64,000 nt of DNA from positions 7,192,001 to 7,256,000 of the forward strand of contig NZ_CP108101.1 of NCBI RefSeq assembly GCF_036195325.1. Reading direction: 5' to 3'. The translations under genes and the position numbers were made by a program. The notes under the pieces were generated by a model. The model was not told where the DNA came from. It ran no database searches and saw only the letters and a program-made list of their open reading frames with translations. Shown here one piece after another: positions 34,868-42,980 of this stretch (position 1 is its first letter; each line of letters opens with the position of its first letter). Origin of the DNA: Streptomyces sp. NBC_00234. GTDB lineage: Bacteria; Actinomycetota; Actinomycetes; Streptomycetales; Streptomycetaceae.

Positions 34868-35968
34868 GTGCACCTCGCCGCCTCACGTTCGTCCGTCATC
34901 GGCGTACTCCTGCCCGCCGGCCCCGATCGGACGACCTCCTCCGGGGCCGTCACCGCGGCAGGCCGGGAGGCCGCCCGGAGCTCCGGTCCCACCGGCTGGA
35001 GCGTCCGGACCGTCTTCGGCCGGGCCGCCACCCGTGTCCAGACAGCCTCCCTCGACGGCCGGGACGCGCACGGTGCGGCGCAGACGGAGGACGCTGGCCC
35101 GGCCCTTCACGACCGCCCACCCGTATTGACCCTCGGCCAAGGCCCTTCCCGTCCACCCGAGACCGTCCTCTGCCTCGTCCGCAGGGGCGCAGTGACCGTG
35201 GCCGCGCTCCGCTCCTCCGGCACGGCAGGATCCGCTGTCCCGCTCGTCGTCGAGGAGGGAGGCGCGTTCGTCGTCGACGCCCACGGGCCCGTCCCGCTCG
35301 CTCCGCTGACCGGACTCTGCGAACTGCTTCTTCTCCGGATCGGTCACCCCTGCCTCTTCAGGAACGATGCGCCCGCCGACCGTGCGACCGGGACCCCGTT
35401 GCCCGTGCCCGGTTCGGAAGAGCCGCTCGACGTCACCCGCACCGCCACAGCGGCGCTGCTGACCCCGCTCCTGCTCGCCCTCGCCGCCCGGCGGCCCGAG
35501 TCGGCCTCGCAGCTGGCATCCGACCGCCTCGCGTGTCACCTGGCCGACCTCCTGGCGACGCTCCTCGCCGAGGTGGAGGAGCGCGCGCTCACCGACGCGG
35601 GCCGGGAGAGCGCGGTCCGGCCGGGCGATCGCCGCCTCCTGGCCGACATCCGTTGGTGGGTGAACCACCATCTGGGGGACCCGGGCCTCCGCCCGGAGGC
35701 GGTCGCGGCAGCGCACTACGTGTCCGTCCGCCGTCTGCACAAGCTCTTCGAGCACGAGGGCGGAACCGTCAGCCGGTGGATTCAGCAGCGGCGGCTGGAG
35801 GAGTGCCGACGCGAGCTCGGCCGCAGTGACCGTACGGAGATGAAGGTGTCAGCCGTGGCCCAGCGTTGGGGGTTCGCCAGCCCGGCCCACTTCAGCCGCG
35901 CGTTCCGCATTGCCTACGGGCTGTCCCCCCGCGTCTGGCGCGAGCTTCGCACCGGCGTGGTCCTCTGA
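34868..35968 (+). CDS. AraC-family transcriptional regulator (second in tandem)
   Basis: A 366-residue regulator whose C-terminal 110 residues are a standard AraC domain (AAHYVSVRRLHKLFEHEGG; AQRWGFASPAHFSRAFRIAYGLSPR). The N-terminal half is divergent, with a long low-complexity lead before an AraC_binding_2-like region (about 90-240). GTG at 34868 follows GGAGGAAGCCC. It lies 105 bp after the previous AraC gene and probably arose by duplication. Its last 77 bp overlap the antisense end of the broken peptidase frame downstream. Confidence 0.85.
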   Translation: MHLAASRSSVIGVLLPAGPDRTTSSGAVTAAGREAARSSGPTGWSVRTVFGRAATRVQTASLDGRDAHGAAQTEDAGPALHDRPPVLTLGQGPSRPPETVLCLVRRGAVTVAALRSSGTAGSAVPLVVEEGGAFVVDAHGPVPLAPLTGLCELLLLRIGHPCLFRNDAPADRATGTPLPVPGSEEPLDVTRTATAALLTPLLLALAARRPESASQLASDRLACHLADLLATLLAEVEERALTDAGRESAVRPGDRRLLADIRWWVNHHLGDPGLRPEAVAAAHYVSVRRLHKLFEHEGGTVSRWIQQRRLEECRRELGRSDRTEMKVSAVAQRWGFASPAHFSRAFRIAYGLSPRVWRELRTGVVL

Positions 35969-36395
35969 CGCACCACGGGAGGACCACCTGGGCCCCACGC
36001 CGGACCGCACCGTCTCCGTGTGCGTGTGTCAGCCCGCTCGCACGGCGGGCGGTGCCACGAACCCGCACCGCCCGCCGCGCCTGCTCGCCGCTGCCGGACC
36101 AGGCGGGGAAGTTCCAGGAGACACCGCCCCGCGCGCCCGCGGGACGGTCGACGGTGATGTCGTCGTGGGGGCCCGGCCGGTCCGTGTAGTGCACGACATC
36201 GCCGGTGACCAGGGTGACGTCGTACGTAGGCTGCCGCGCGGCGTCCGACGTTTCCACGGGGGCGCGGTCCGACGTTTCCACGGCGGCGCGGGTGTCGCTC
36301 GCGTCGGCGGGCGGCGAGAACAGCAGTGCGCCACCCAGGAGCAGGGGCAGGGCGGCGGCTGCGGGTAGACGTCGGCGTCTTCGCTGAGAATTCAT
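35892..36395 (-). pseudogene. Truncated N-terminus of an S8 serine peptidase
   Basis: From ATG at 36395 the frame encodes a signal peptide (RRRRRLPAAAALPLLLGGAL, cleavage near ADA-S) and then YDVTLVTGDVVHY and DDITVDRPAGA. This is the characteristic propeptide opening of large Streptomyces S8 peptidases, comparable to VTLVTGDTVTL in the intact peptidase at 12.3 kb. Recognisable sequence ends near residue 96 (about 36108). The frame then runs in unfamiliar Arg-rich sequence to a stop inside the neighbouring AraC gene. The catalytic domain (about 1000 residues in the relative) is absent, so this is a deletion remnant. The 140 bp upstream hold no further gene. Confidence 0.7.
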
Positions 36396-36535
36396 GCCTC
36401 GGAACTGCACAGGCGCGGGGGCCCGTACGCGCGTAACCGGTGGCAAGTGGACGACATGGCGCCAGGTCGCCACCGGGCGGACACGCTGCCGGATGGCTCA
36501 GACCGCGACATCGCCGGGCTAGTTGATGCTGTTGT

Positions 36536-37201
36536 TCACGACGGGTGGGAGGGCTGGGACCTGATGACAGCGACGCAGCACAGCACAGCCAGTGCCAGAG
36601 CAACGGCCGCCGGCCCGGCGCCCGCTTCCGCGGCCGAGGCGGGGAGCAGCCGATCCGTGGGGTCGACCACGCCTTCGGGATCGAAGACCATCGTGAGGTG
36701 GTGCCCCGTGCGCACCGCGCTGCCGCAGCTCCTCCACGCCTCGACGGCGACCGGCGTGCTGTCCAGCAGCCGCACGGAGCAGGAGTTCTTGACGTAGTTC
36801 CTTCCTTCGTAGCGGTGGACATGGACCTCGGTCACCACCACGGTCCTCGGTCGGCCACGGGCTGCGAGTACGGCTTCCGCCGCCTGATCCGGAACCCACC
36901 AGGCCAGCACCCCGCCGAGAACGGCCACCCCGACCAGCAGAACGCGCCCGGCATGGGTGAAGAAGAGGTAGACGGCAGAGGCCAAGGCCACGACACCCCC
37001 GACGCCGGTACCGAGGGCGCCGTGACCGGTCAGTACTCCGGCTGTCCCGGCCCCCACGACGAGACCGGCAGACGTCAGTCCCAGCAGCACCCCCTTCACC
37101 ACGAGCCGTGCGGCCGGCCGCCCTGTCCATGGGGCAGGGCCCCACATGCGGGCGCGATGGTCGTCGGCAGCCCCGAGGCGCTCCGATTGGGGATCGCTCA
37201 T
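36536..37201 (-). CDS. Hypothetical membrane protein, four predicted membrane segments
   Basis: A 221-residue protein I do not recognise. Hydrophobic segments lie near residues 34-58, 64-84, 86-103 and 195-215. Between the third and fourth is a soluble loop of about 90 residues (VVVTEVHVHRYEGRNYVKNS, two Cys) that would sit on one side of the membrane. Codon use matches its neighbours, and ATG at 37201 is a clean start. The loop's beta-rich look resembles DUF3592-type envelope proteins, but this is a weak impression. Confidence 0.7.
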   Translation of the reverse strand: MSDPQSERLGAADDHRARMWGPAPWTGRPAARLVVKGVLLGLTSAGLVVGAGTAGVLTGHGALGTGVGGVVALASAVYLFFTHAGRVLLVGVAVLGGVLAWWVPDQAAEAVLAARGRPRTVVVTEVHVHRYEGRNYVKNSCSVRLLDSTPVAVEAWRSCGSAVRTGHHLTMVFDPEGVVDPTDRLLPASAAEAGAGPAAVALALAVLCCVAVIRSQPSHPS

Positions 37202-37235
37202 GTTCTCCGTCCATCACGGTTCAGCCTTCACCCTC

Positions 37236-37276
37236 GGGCGACGCAGTACCTCTGGTCCCGTGGGACGACGTCGCCC
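37236..37276 (-). terminator. Nested hairpin downstream of the AraF-like ABC operon
   Basis: Outer 8-bp stem GGGCGACG/CGTCGCCC and inner GTCCC/GGGAC stem, about 75 bp beyond the permease stop. Probably ends the leftward sugar-transport transcript. No T-run is present. Confidence 0.45.
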
Positions 37277-37348
37277 AACACTGCGGTGCCGGGACCCACT
37301 TCATACCTGACGACGCGTGGAGACCGGACTGCGGGGGCAGGCCGGGCG

Positions 37349-38386
37349 TCAGTGAGGCAGGCCGACGGCCCGTTCCCCGTTGCGGCGTTGCTGGATGACG
37401 ACGGCGATGACGAGGAGGGCGCCTTGGGCGACGTTCTGCCAGAAGGTGTTGATGCCTTCGACGGTGAGGCCGTTCTCGAGGCAGCCGAGGAGGGCGACGG
37501 CGAGCAGCGTGCCGCCGATGCCGCCCTTGCCTCCCTTGAGGGCGGCGCCGCCGAGCGCGGCGGCCGTGATGGCTTTGAGTTCGAGTCCCTCGCTGCCGGA
37601 GACGGGCTGGCCCGAGCCCGTGCGGGCGGTCAGCAGGACGCCGGCGACGGCGGCGACCACTCCGATGAGGGTGTAGACGAAGATCAGGTACTTGTTGATG
37701 TCGATGCCGGCGAGGCGGGCTGCGGTGTCGTTGCCGCCGATGGCGTAGAGGTTGCGGCCGATGTCGGTGTACTTGAGCAGCAGGTGGACGGTGAGGGCCA
37801 CGACGATCAGGATCCAGACAATGACGGGGAGTCCGGCCATCTTGCCCCGGCCGAGGAAGATGAAGACGTCGTTGTTGAGTACGTAGCCCTGGGCGCGTCC
37901 GTCGGACAGGAGTTGGGCGAGTCCCTTGTAGGCGGCCAGGCCGGCGAGCGTGGCGATGGTCGGATTGACGCGTCCGTAGACGATGATCAGGCCGTTCAGT
38001 GCGCCTATGACCACTCCGACGCCGATCGCGGCCGCCATGCCGAGGAAGGCGCCGGACCCGGTGCCGGTGAACACCATGGCGCTGACGACGGAGGCCACGC
38101 CGACCTGCGAGCCGACGGAGATGTCGAGGCCGCCGCAGATGATGACGACGGTCTGCACGATCGCGAGCAGTCCGGTGATGGTCGCCGCTTCGGCGATGAC
38201 CTGCATGTTGGACAGGCTCAGGTAGTTGTCGTTGAGGACGCCGAACAGGACGAGGACGGCGAGGAGCGCACCGATGAGGCTGATGTTCTGACCGTCGAGG
38301 CCGGCGACGAACTTCGGGCGGCCCGAGGTGGGGCCGTCGCCCTGGCGGCCCTTCACGGCAGGGTCGGGCGTGCTGGTGAGGGTCAT
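37349..38386 (-). CDS. CUT2 sugar ABC transporter permease (RbsC/AraH family)
   Basis: A 345-residue permease of the ribose/arabinose/galactose class with about ten membrane segments. It has the family hallmarks ICGGLDISVGS near residue 92 and GRNLYAIGGNDTAARLAGI near residue 215. It is the last gene of a three-gene unit; its ATG overlaps the ATPase stop by 4 bp (ATGA). It forms a homodimeric channel with the ATPase and AraF-like binding protein encoded upstream. Confidence 0.92.
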   Translation of the reverse strand: MTLTSTPDPAVKGRQGDGPTSGRPKFVAGLDGQNISLIGALLAVLVLFGVLNDNYLSLSNMQVIAEAATITGLLAIVQTVVIICGGLDISVGSQVGVASVVSAMVFTGTGSGAFLGMAAAIGVGVVIGALNGLIIVYGRVNPTIATLAGLAAYKGLAQLLSDGRAQGYVLNNDVFIFLGRGKMAGLPVIVWILIVVALTVHLLLKYTDIGRNLYAIGGNDTAARLAGIDINKYLIFVYTLIGVVAAVAGVLLTARTGSGQPVSGSEGLELKAITAAALGGAALKGGKGGIGGTLLAVALLGCLENGLTVEGINTFWQNVAQGALLVIAVVIQQRRNGERAVGLPH

Positions 38387-39975
38387 GAGGGGGCTCCGGG
38401 GGCGGTGCCGACGATGTCGTCGGTCATGGCGAGTTGGAGGATGGCTTCTTCACTGGCTTCGTTGCGATCGAGTTCCCCGGTGATCCGGCCGCCCTGCATG
38501 ACGAGGACCCGGTCGGCGAGGCCGAGGAGTTCGGGGAGTTCGGAGGAGATGACGAGCAGGGCGACACCCTCGGCGGCGAGGTCGGCGATGATCTGGTAGA
38601 TCTCGGCCTTCGCACCGACGTCGATGCCGCGCGTCGGTTCGTCGAGGATGAGGACCTTCGGCTTGCGGGCCAGCCATCGGGCCAGGACGACCTTCTGCTG
38701 ATTGCCGCCCGACAGTTTGCGGACCTCGTGGTGGATCGACGGGGTGCGGACCCGCAGCCGGTCGGAGTACTCCTGCGCGAGCCGGCGTTCGGCGGTGCGT
38801 CGGATGAAGCGGAAGCGCCGCAGCCGGTCCAGTACGACGAGGGAGGTGTTGTCCTTGACGGACTGTCGCAGGAACAGCGCCTGGGCCTTGCGTTCCTCGG
38901 GGGCCAGCCCGAGTCCGGCGCTGATCACCTCGCCGGGCCGGCCGCTGCGCAGCCGGGTCCCGTCCAGGGTGGCGGTGCCGCTGTGCACGGGCAGATCGCC
39001 CGCGAGCGCGAGGGCGAGTTCCGAGCGTCCGGCCCCGATCAGGCCCGCCAGGCCGACGACTTCACCGGCGTGCACCTGAAGCGAGATGCCGGTGACGTCG
39101 TCGGTCGTGAGGTTCCTGACGTCGAGAACCAGCCGGTCCGTGGCGACCCGTTGGCGTACGAACATGGCGGACAGGTCGCGGCCCACCATCAGGCGCACGA
39201 GCTCACCCTCGTTCGTGGATCCGGCGTCCTGCACGCCGGCGAGGCTGCCGTCGCGCAGGACGGCGACGCGGTCGGCGAGCTGGAAGATCTCCTGCATGCG
39301 GTGCGAGACGTACACGATCGCGATGCCCTGCTCGCGCAGTCGCCGGATCAGCGCGAACAACGCGTCCACCTCATGCTCCGACAGCGACGAGGTGGGCTCG
39401 TCGAACGCGATGAGCCGCGCTGCCGTCCCGCCGGTCAGCGCGCGCATGATCTCCACGAGCTGCCGCTGCGCCGGTGTGAGCTGCGAGCCGAGCAGGTCCG
39501 GGTCGAGGACGTGCGCGAAACCCAGCCGCTCCAGGTCGGCCCGGATGCGCCGGTCCAGTTCGGCCCGGTCCAGCACCCGTCCGCGCCTGTGGGGCAACGT
39601 GCCCGCGTAGACGTTCTCGGCGACCGAGATGTGCGGGATGATCTCCGGCTCCTGCGGGATGATCCGGATGCCCGCGGCGCGGGCATCCGCCGGAGAGGAG
39701 AGCGCGACGGGCTCCCCGTCGATCAGGACGTGTCCCTCGGTCGGCTGGTGGTCGCCCGTGAGGATCTTCAGCAGGGTCGACTTTCCCGCCCCGTTCTCAC
39801 CCATCAGGGCAGTGACCCGCCCGGCCGGGAAACCGAGGGTGATGCCGCCGAGCGCCTGCACTGCGCCGAACCGCTTGACGAGGTCCGCCACCCCGACGGC
39901 AGGGGATGGAGACGCTGCTTCGGACGGGCTGCCGGGGGATCCCGGGGAAGGGGTCGGTGGGTGGGCTTGGGTCAT
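38383..39975 (-). CDS. CUT2 sugar ABC transporter ATPase (two-domain, RbsA/AraG family)
   Basis: A 530-residue tandem ABC ATPase. The first nucleotide-binding domain has Walker A GENGAGKST near residue 60 and an atypical signature LTPAQRQLVEI. The second has GLIGAGRSEL in place of Walker A, the signature LSGGNQQKVVLARWL and Walker B VLILDEPTRGIDVG. The degenerate second Walker A is normal for this family. I chose ATG at 39975 because GAGG lies 11 bp upstream; GTG at 39987 would sit directly on that site. It pairs with the permease (4-bp overlap). Confidence 0.92.
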   Translation of the reverse strand: MTQAHPPTPSPGSPGSPSEAASPSPAVGVADLVKRFGAVQALGGITLGFPAGRVTALMGENGAGKSTLLKILTGDHQPTEGHVLIDGEPVALSSPADARAAGIRIIPQEPEIIPHISVAENVYAGTLPHRRGRVLDRAELDRRIRADLERLGFAHVLDPDLLGSQLTPAQRQLVEIMRALTGGTAARLIAFDEPTSSLSEHEVDALFALIRRLREQGIAIVYVSHRMQEIFQLADRVAVLRDGSLAGVQDAGSTNEGELVRLMVGRDLSAMFVRQRVATDRLVLDVRNLTTDDVTGISLQVHAGEVVGLAGLIGAGRSELALALAGDLPVHSGTATLDGTRLRSGRPGEVISAGLGLAPEERKAQALFLRQSVKDNTSLVVLDRLRRFRFIRRTAERRLAQEYSDRLRVRTPSIHHEVRKLSGGNQQKVVLARWLARKPKVLILDEPTRGIDVGAKAEIYQIIADLAAEGVALLVISSELPELLGLADRVLVMQGGRITGELDRNEASEEAILQLAMTDDIVGTAPGAPS

Positions 39976-40092
39976 GGGTCGGTTCACCTCGAGGGCATGG
40001 GGCAGGTGTGGTCGGAGGTATCCGCACGCATCGGGAAGCGGGTGGGGGGCACCGGCAGGCGGCCGTTCGGTGGAGGCCGCCGGCCGGAGCTC

Positions 40093-41133
40093 TCAGCCGC
40101 AGGTGAGCCCGACGTCCTTCCACGAGGCGTGGTCGACCATGGTGGTCGGGGCGAACGCCTCGGCGGGGAAGTCCTTGCCGTTCTTGAGCTTGTCGTACAT
40201 GGTCTGGACGGCCAGGGCGCCGACGTCCTTGCCGTTGATGAACAGCGCCGCCTTCATGCCGGTCGGCTTGTCCGACTGCCATTCCTTGCAGGCGAGGTAG
40301 GCACCCAGGCCCACGCCGATGACGTGGGCGGGGCTGACACCGGCGTTCGCGAGTGCGGTGACGCCGCCCATGACGTTCTCGTCGTTGCAGCCCCAGATCA
40401 CCCAGTTCTTGACGCCGGAGTTGGCGGTGACCGTCGCGGCGATCTTGTCCTGTGCACCGGTGGGCGTGTTGTCGGTGGGTACGTCGATGGTCTTCACGCC
40501 GGGCACGGCCGCGTCGAAGGCGTGCTTGGCGGCGTCGACGCGCTCGCCGCAGACGGTCACGTCCTGCTTCCATGCCGAGACGACGCGGGTGTCGGCGGCC
40601 GTCCAGCCGGCCTTCTCGAACTCGGCGGCGGCGCGCTTGCCGACCTCCTCGCCCATCTGGGCGCCGCTGAACCCGATCCGCGGCACCAGGTCGTCCTTGG
40701 CGCAGGCGGCCGGGTCCGGGCCTGTCGTGCAGATCTGGTCGTCGGACGTCAGCAGTGCGACCTTGCCGTCCCTCGCGGTCCGGACGACCTGCGGGCCGAC
40801 CGCCGGGTCCGGGACGACGACGATGACCCCGTCGCTCTTCTGTGCGACCGCCGACTGGACCTCACTGACCGTCTTGTTGGCGTCGTTGCCCAGGTTGACG
40901 ACCTTGAGGTCGATCCCGAGCTTCTTCGCCTTCTCCTGCGCGCCCGCGGCCTCGCCGATGAAGTACTCCTGGTCGCCCTGCTTCTGCAGGTACGTGATCG
41001 AGATCTTGCCGCCGACCTCGGAGACCCGGTCGTCGGTTGCGGCCTCCTTGCCCGATGAACACGCCGTGCCCATACCGAGGGTGAGCAGCAGGCCGGTGGC
41101 TACGGCGGTACGCCGAGAAGTGGAACGGAACAT
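40093..41133 (-). CDS. AraF-like pentose ABC substrate-binding lipoprotein
   Basis: A 346-residue lipoprotein (lipobox GTAC, lipidated Cys25). Mature stretches such as VVVPDPAVGPQVV, VPTDNTPTGAQDK and NWVIWGCNDENVMGGV run parallel to E. coli AraF (VICTPDPKLGSAIV, HWLIVGMNDSTVLGGV), so L-arabinose is the best guess for the ligand. ATG at 41133 follows AAGGAGCCCCCG. It heads the binding protein - ATPase - permease unit. The neighbouring arabinogalactan-degrading block would release arabinose, which supports the call; galactose or another aldose cannot be excluded. Confidence 0.85.
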   Translation of the reverse strand: MFRSTSRRTAVATGLLLTLGMGTACSSGKEAATDDRVSEVGGKISITYLQKQGDQEYFIGEAAGAQEKAKKLGIDLKVVNLGNDANKTVSEVQSAVAQKSDGVIVVVPDPAVGPQVVRTARDGKVALLTSDDQICTTGPDPAACAKDDLVPRIGFSGAQMGEEVGKRAAAEFEKAGWTAADTRVVSAWKQDVTVCGERVDAAKHAFDAAVPGVKTIDVPTDNTPTGAQDKIAATVTANSGVKNWVIWGCNDENVMGGVTALANAGVSPAHVIGVGLGAYLACKEWQSDKPTGMKAALFINGKDVGALAVQTMYDKLKNGKDFPAEAFAPTTMVDHASWKDVGLTCG

Positions 41134-41280
41134 CGGGGGCTCCTTCGTGCGGGCAGCGACCGCCGCTTCAGAGATGTGCGGGGGTCGGTTCGAGGAGAGG
41201 AAGGAAGACGCTGCCGGCTTCGAGTGCTTCGGCAGGGAACCCAAGACCTCTCTAAATCAAACAGGTTCCAACGTTTAGTT

Positions 41281-41311
41281 ACATAACACAATGTGATGTC
41301 TTGGGCGTCAA
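41281..41311 (-). promoter_or_regulatory. Candidate promoter of the AraF-like operon
   Basis: On the minus strand TTGACG (41311-41306) and TTATGT (41286-41281) are separated by 19 bp in an unusually AT-rich patch upstream of the binding-protein gene. CACA-A-TGTG lies between them and AACGTT just downstream; either could be an operator. This is the left part of the 373-bp gap 41134-41506; the right part holds a large terminator. Confidence 0.45.
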
Positions 41312-41377
41312 GGGGATGGGCGGGCCGAGATGAGTTCGTAATCTTTGGTCGGTCTAATTCATGAAATGCATGCAGAA

Positions 41378-41437
41378 AACCCCCAGTTGGCCCGCGTGGC
41401 ACCGATGTGGGTGCCACGCGAAGGCTCACTGGGGGTT
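41378..41437 (-). terminator. Strong two-part terminator of the galactan importer operon
   Basis: An inner perfect 11-bp stem (CGCGTGGCACC, loop GATGTG) is enclosed by a perfect 10-bp stem AACCCCCAGT/ACTGGGGGTT. In the minus direction the structure ends with TTTTCTGC, a proper U-tract that is rare in this window. It lies 70 bp past the binding-protein stop and insulates the AraF-like promoter. Confidence 0.88.
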
Positions 41438-41506
41438 AATGGGATCCGTGCGAGATGGCGAGGGATCGTGTGATTCAAACAGAGCCGCACAAGGTGCGGT
41501 AGATGG

Positions 41507-42844
41507 CTACTTGTTGACGGTGAAGCCCTGCTCCTTGCCGTACTTGACGCTGGCCTCCTGCCAGGCGTTCAGGCCGTCCCTGAGCGGCGTGGAGGAGACG
41601 TATGCCTTGCCGACGGTGTCGTTGAAGACGGAGTTGGCGTACACCTGATACGGGAGGTAGGACCAGTCGGCGCCGACGTTGTTGGCCGATTCGGCAAAGA
41701 GCTTGTTGGCCTGCTGCCCGCCGAAGTACGGGAACTCCGTCTCCAGGAACGCCTTGGACTCGAGGTCTGCACTGGTGGCGGGGAAGGCGCCCTGGGCGAC
41801 GCGGGAGGTCGCGCCGGCGCCGGTCGTGGCGTACTCGATGAACGCGTAGGCGAGTTCCTTGTTCTTGGCGCCGTCCGGCATGGCGAGAGAGCTGCCTCCG
41901 TTCTCGGCGCTGGTCCTGTCGCCCTTGGTCCACTGGGGGAGCGGGGCCACGCGCCAGTCGCCGGACGCCGCGGCGACGCCCGAGGCGAAGCTGGCCGGCA
42001 TCCACGCGCCGATGGACAGGGTGGCGATGGAGCCGCTCGCCAGGCCCTGGTACCACTCGTTGCTCCAGGAGCTGACCGGGGAGACCAGGTCCTCGTCGAG
42101 GAGCTTCTGCCAGGTGTCCGCGTACTTCTTGGTGCCGGCGTCGCCGAAGTCGACGGAGACCTGGGTCCCGGCGCTCTTGTACGGGCGGCCTCCGGCCTGC
42201 CAGATGAGGCTGGTGGTGGCGCCTGCGTCGCCGGTGTCGTTGGTGATGAAGATCTTCGGGTCCGCCTTGTGCAGCGTGCGCGCCGCCTCGACGTACTCGT
42301 CCCAGGTGGAGGGGATCGTGATGCCGTGCTTGTCGAAGACCTTCTTGTTGTAGAACAGCGCCATGGGGCCGGAGTCCATGGGCAGCGCGTACACGGCCTT
42401 GTCGTAGGTGACCGCGCTCCAGGGGCCGGGCGTGAAGGTCTTGTTCTGGGCCGCGGCGCCGAAGGAGGCGAGGTCCTCCATGGAGTGGGCTATGGCGAAC
42501 TGGCCGAGGGCGTAGTACTCGACCTGTGCCACGTCGGGGGCGCCGGAGCCCGCGGTGATGGCGTTCTGCAGGGCGGTGTACTGCTTGTCACCGGTGCCCG
42601 CGTTGACCAGTTCGATGTCGACCTCGGGGTACTTCGCCTCGAAGTCCTCGGCCACCTTCTTGAGCGTGGGTTCCCAGGCCCATACGGTCACCTTTCCGCC
42701 CTTCTCCAGTGCGGCCTTGACGTCCTGCGGGCTGCTGCCGCTCTCGCCGTCGCCGGCGGGGGAGCCGCAGGCGGTCGCGGTCAGAGCGAGGGTGGAGACC
42801 ACGGTGAGGGCGCCGAGCAGTCTGCGGGTGCGGTGCGTTCTCAT
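41507..42844 (-). CDS. Sugar ABC transporter substrate-binding lipoprotein (galactan locus)
   Basis: A 445-residue family-1 solute-binding protein. Lipobox TATAC with lipidated Cys26, then an acidic Ser/Gly linker, then the maltose-binding-like fold (ALPMDSGPMALFYNKKVFDKHG is split around residue 135). It is the third gene of a permease-permease-binding protein unit that carries a LacI-type operator at its head and lies beside galactan-degrading enzymes. Its ligand is therefore probably a beta-1,3- or beta-1,6-galacto-oligosaccharide; this is context inference. ATG at 42844 has AGGAGCACATCCC upstream. No ATPase is encoded in the unit, consistent with a shared MsiK-type ATPase. Confidence 0.9.
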   Translation of the reverse strand: MRTHRTRRLLGALTVVSTLALTATACGSPAGDGESGSSPQDVKAALEKGGKVTVWAWEPTLKKVAEDFEAKYPEVDIELVNAGTGDKQYTALQNAITAGSGAPDVAQVEYYALGQFAIAHSMEDLASFGAAAQNKTFTPGPWSAVTYDKAVYALPMDSGPMALFYNKKVFDKHGITIPSTWDEYVEAARTLHKADPKIFITNDTGDAGATTSLIWQAGGRPYKSAGTQVSVDFGDAGTKKYADTWQKLLDEDLVSPVSSWSNEWYQGLASGSIATLSIGAWMPASFASGVAAASGDWRVAPLPQWTKGDRTSAENGGSSLAMPDGAKNKELAYAFIEYATTGAGATSRVAQGAFPATSADLESKAFLETEFPYFGGQQANKLFAESANNVGADWSYLPYQVYANSVFNDTVGKAYVSSTPLRDGLNAWQEASVKYGKEQGFTVNK

Positions 42845-42902
42845 GGGATGTGCTCCTGGTCGGTGGTGCGGGTGGACGGGGAAGGATCACGATCGGGACG
42901 GG

Positions 42903-42956
42903 CGATCCGGATCGGGCGGACCATCCGGATCGGGCGGACCATCCGGATCGAGCGGT
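42903..42956. repeat. 18-bp tandem repeat, three copies
   Basis: CCATCCGGATCGGGCGGA is repeated three times head to tail (42903, 42921, 42939) with two or three changes in the outer copies, inside the 136-bp gap between the second permease gene and the binding-protein gene. Each unit contains TCCGGA and could fold locally. Its position suits an RNA-processing or differential-expression element, or it may be recent slippage. Confidence 0.75.
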
Positions 42957-42980
42957 GCGGATCGGTTCAGCAGGGGGCGG

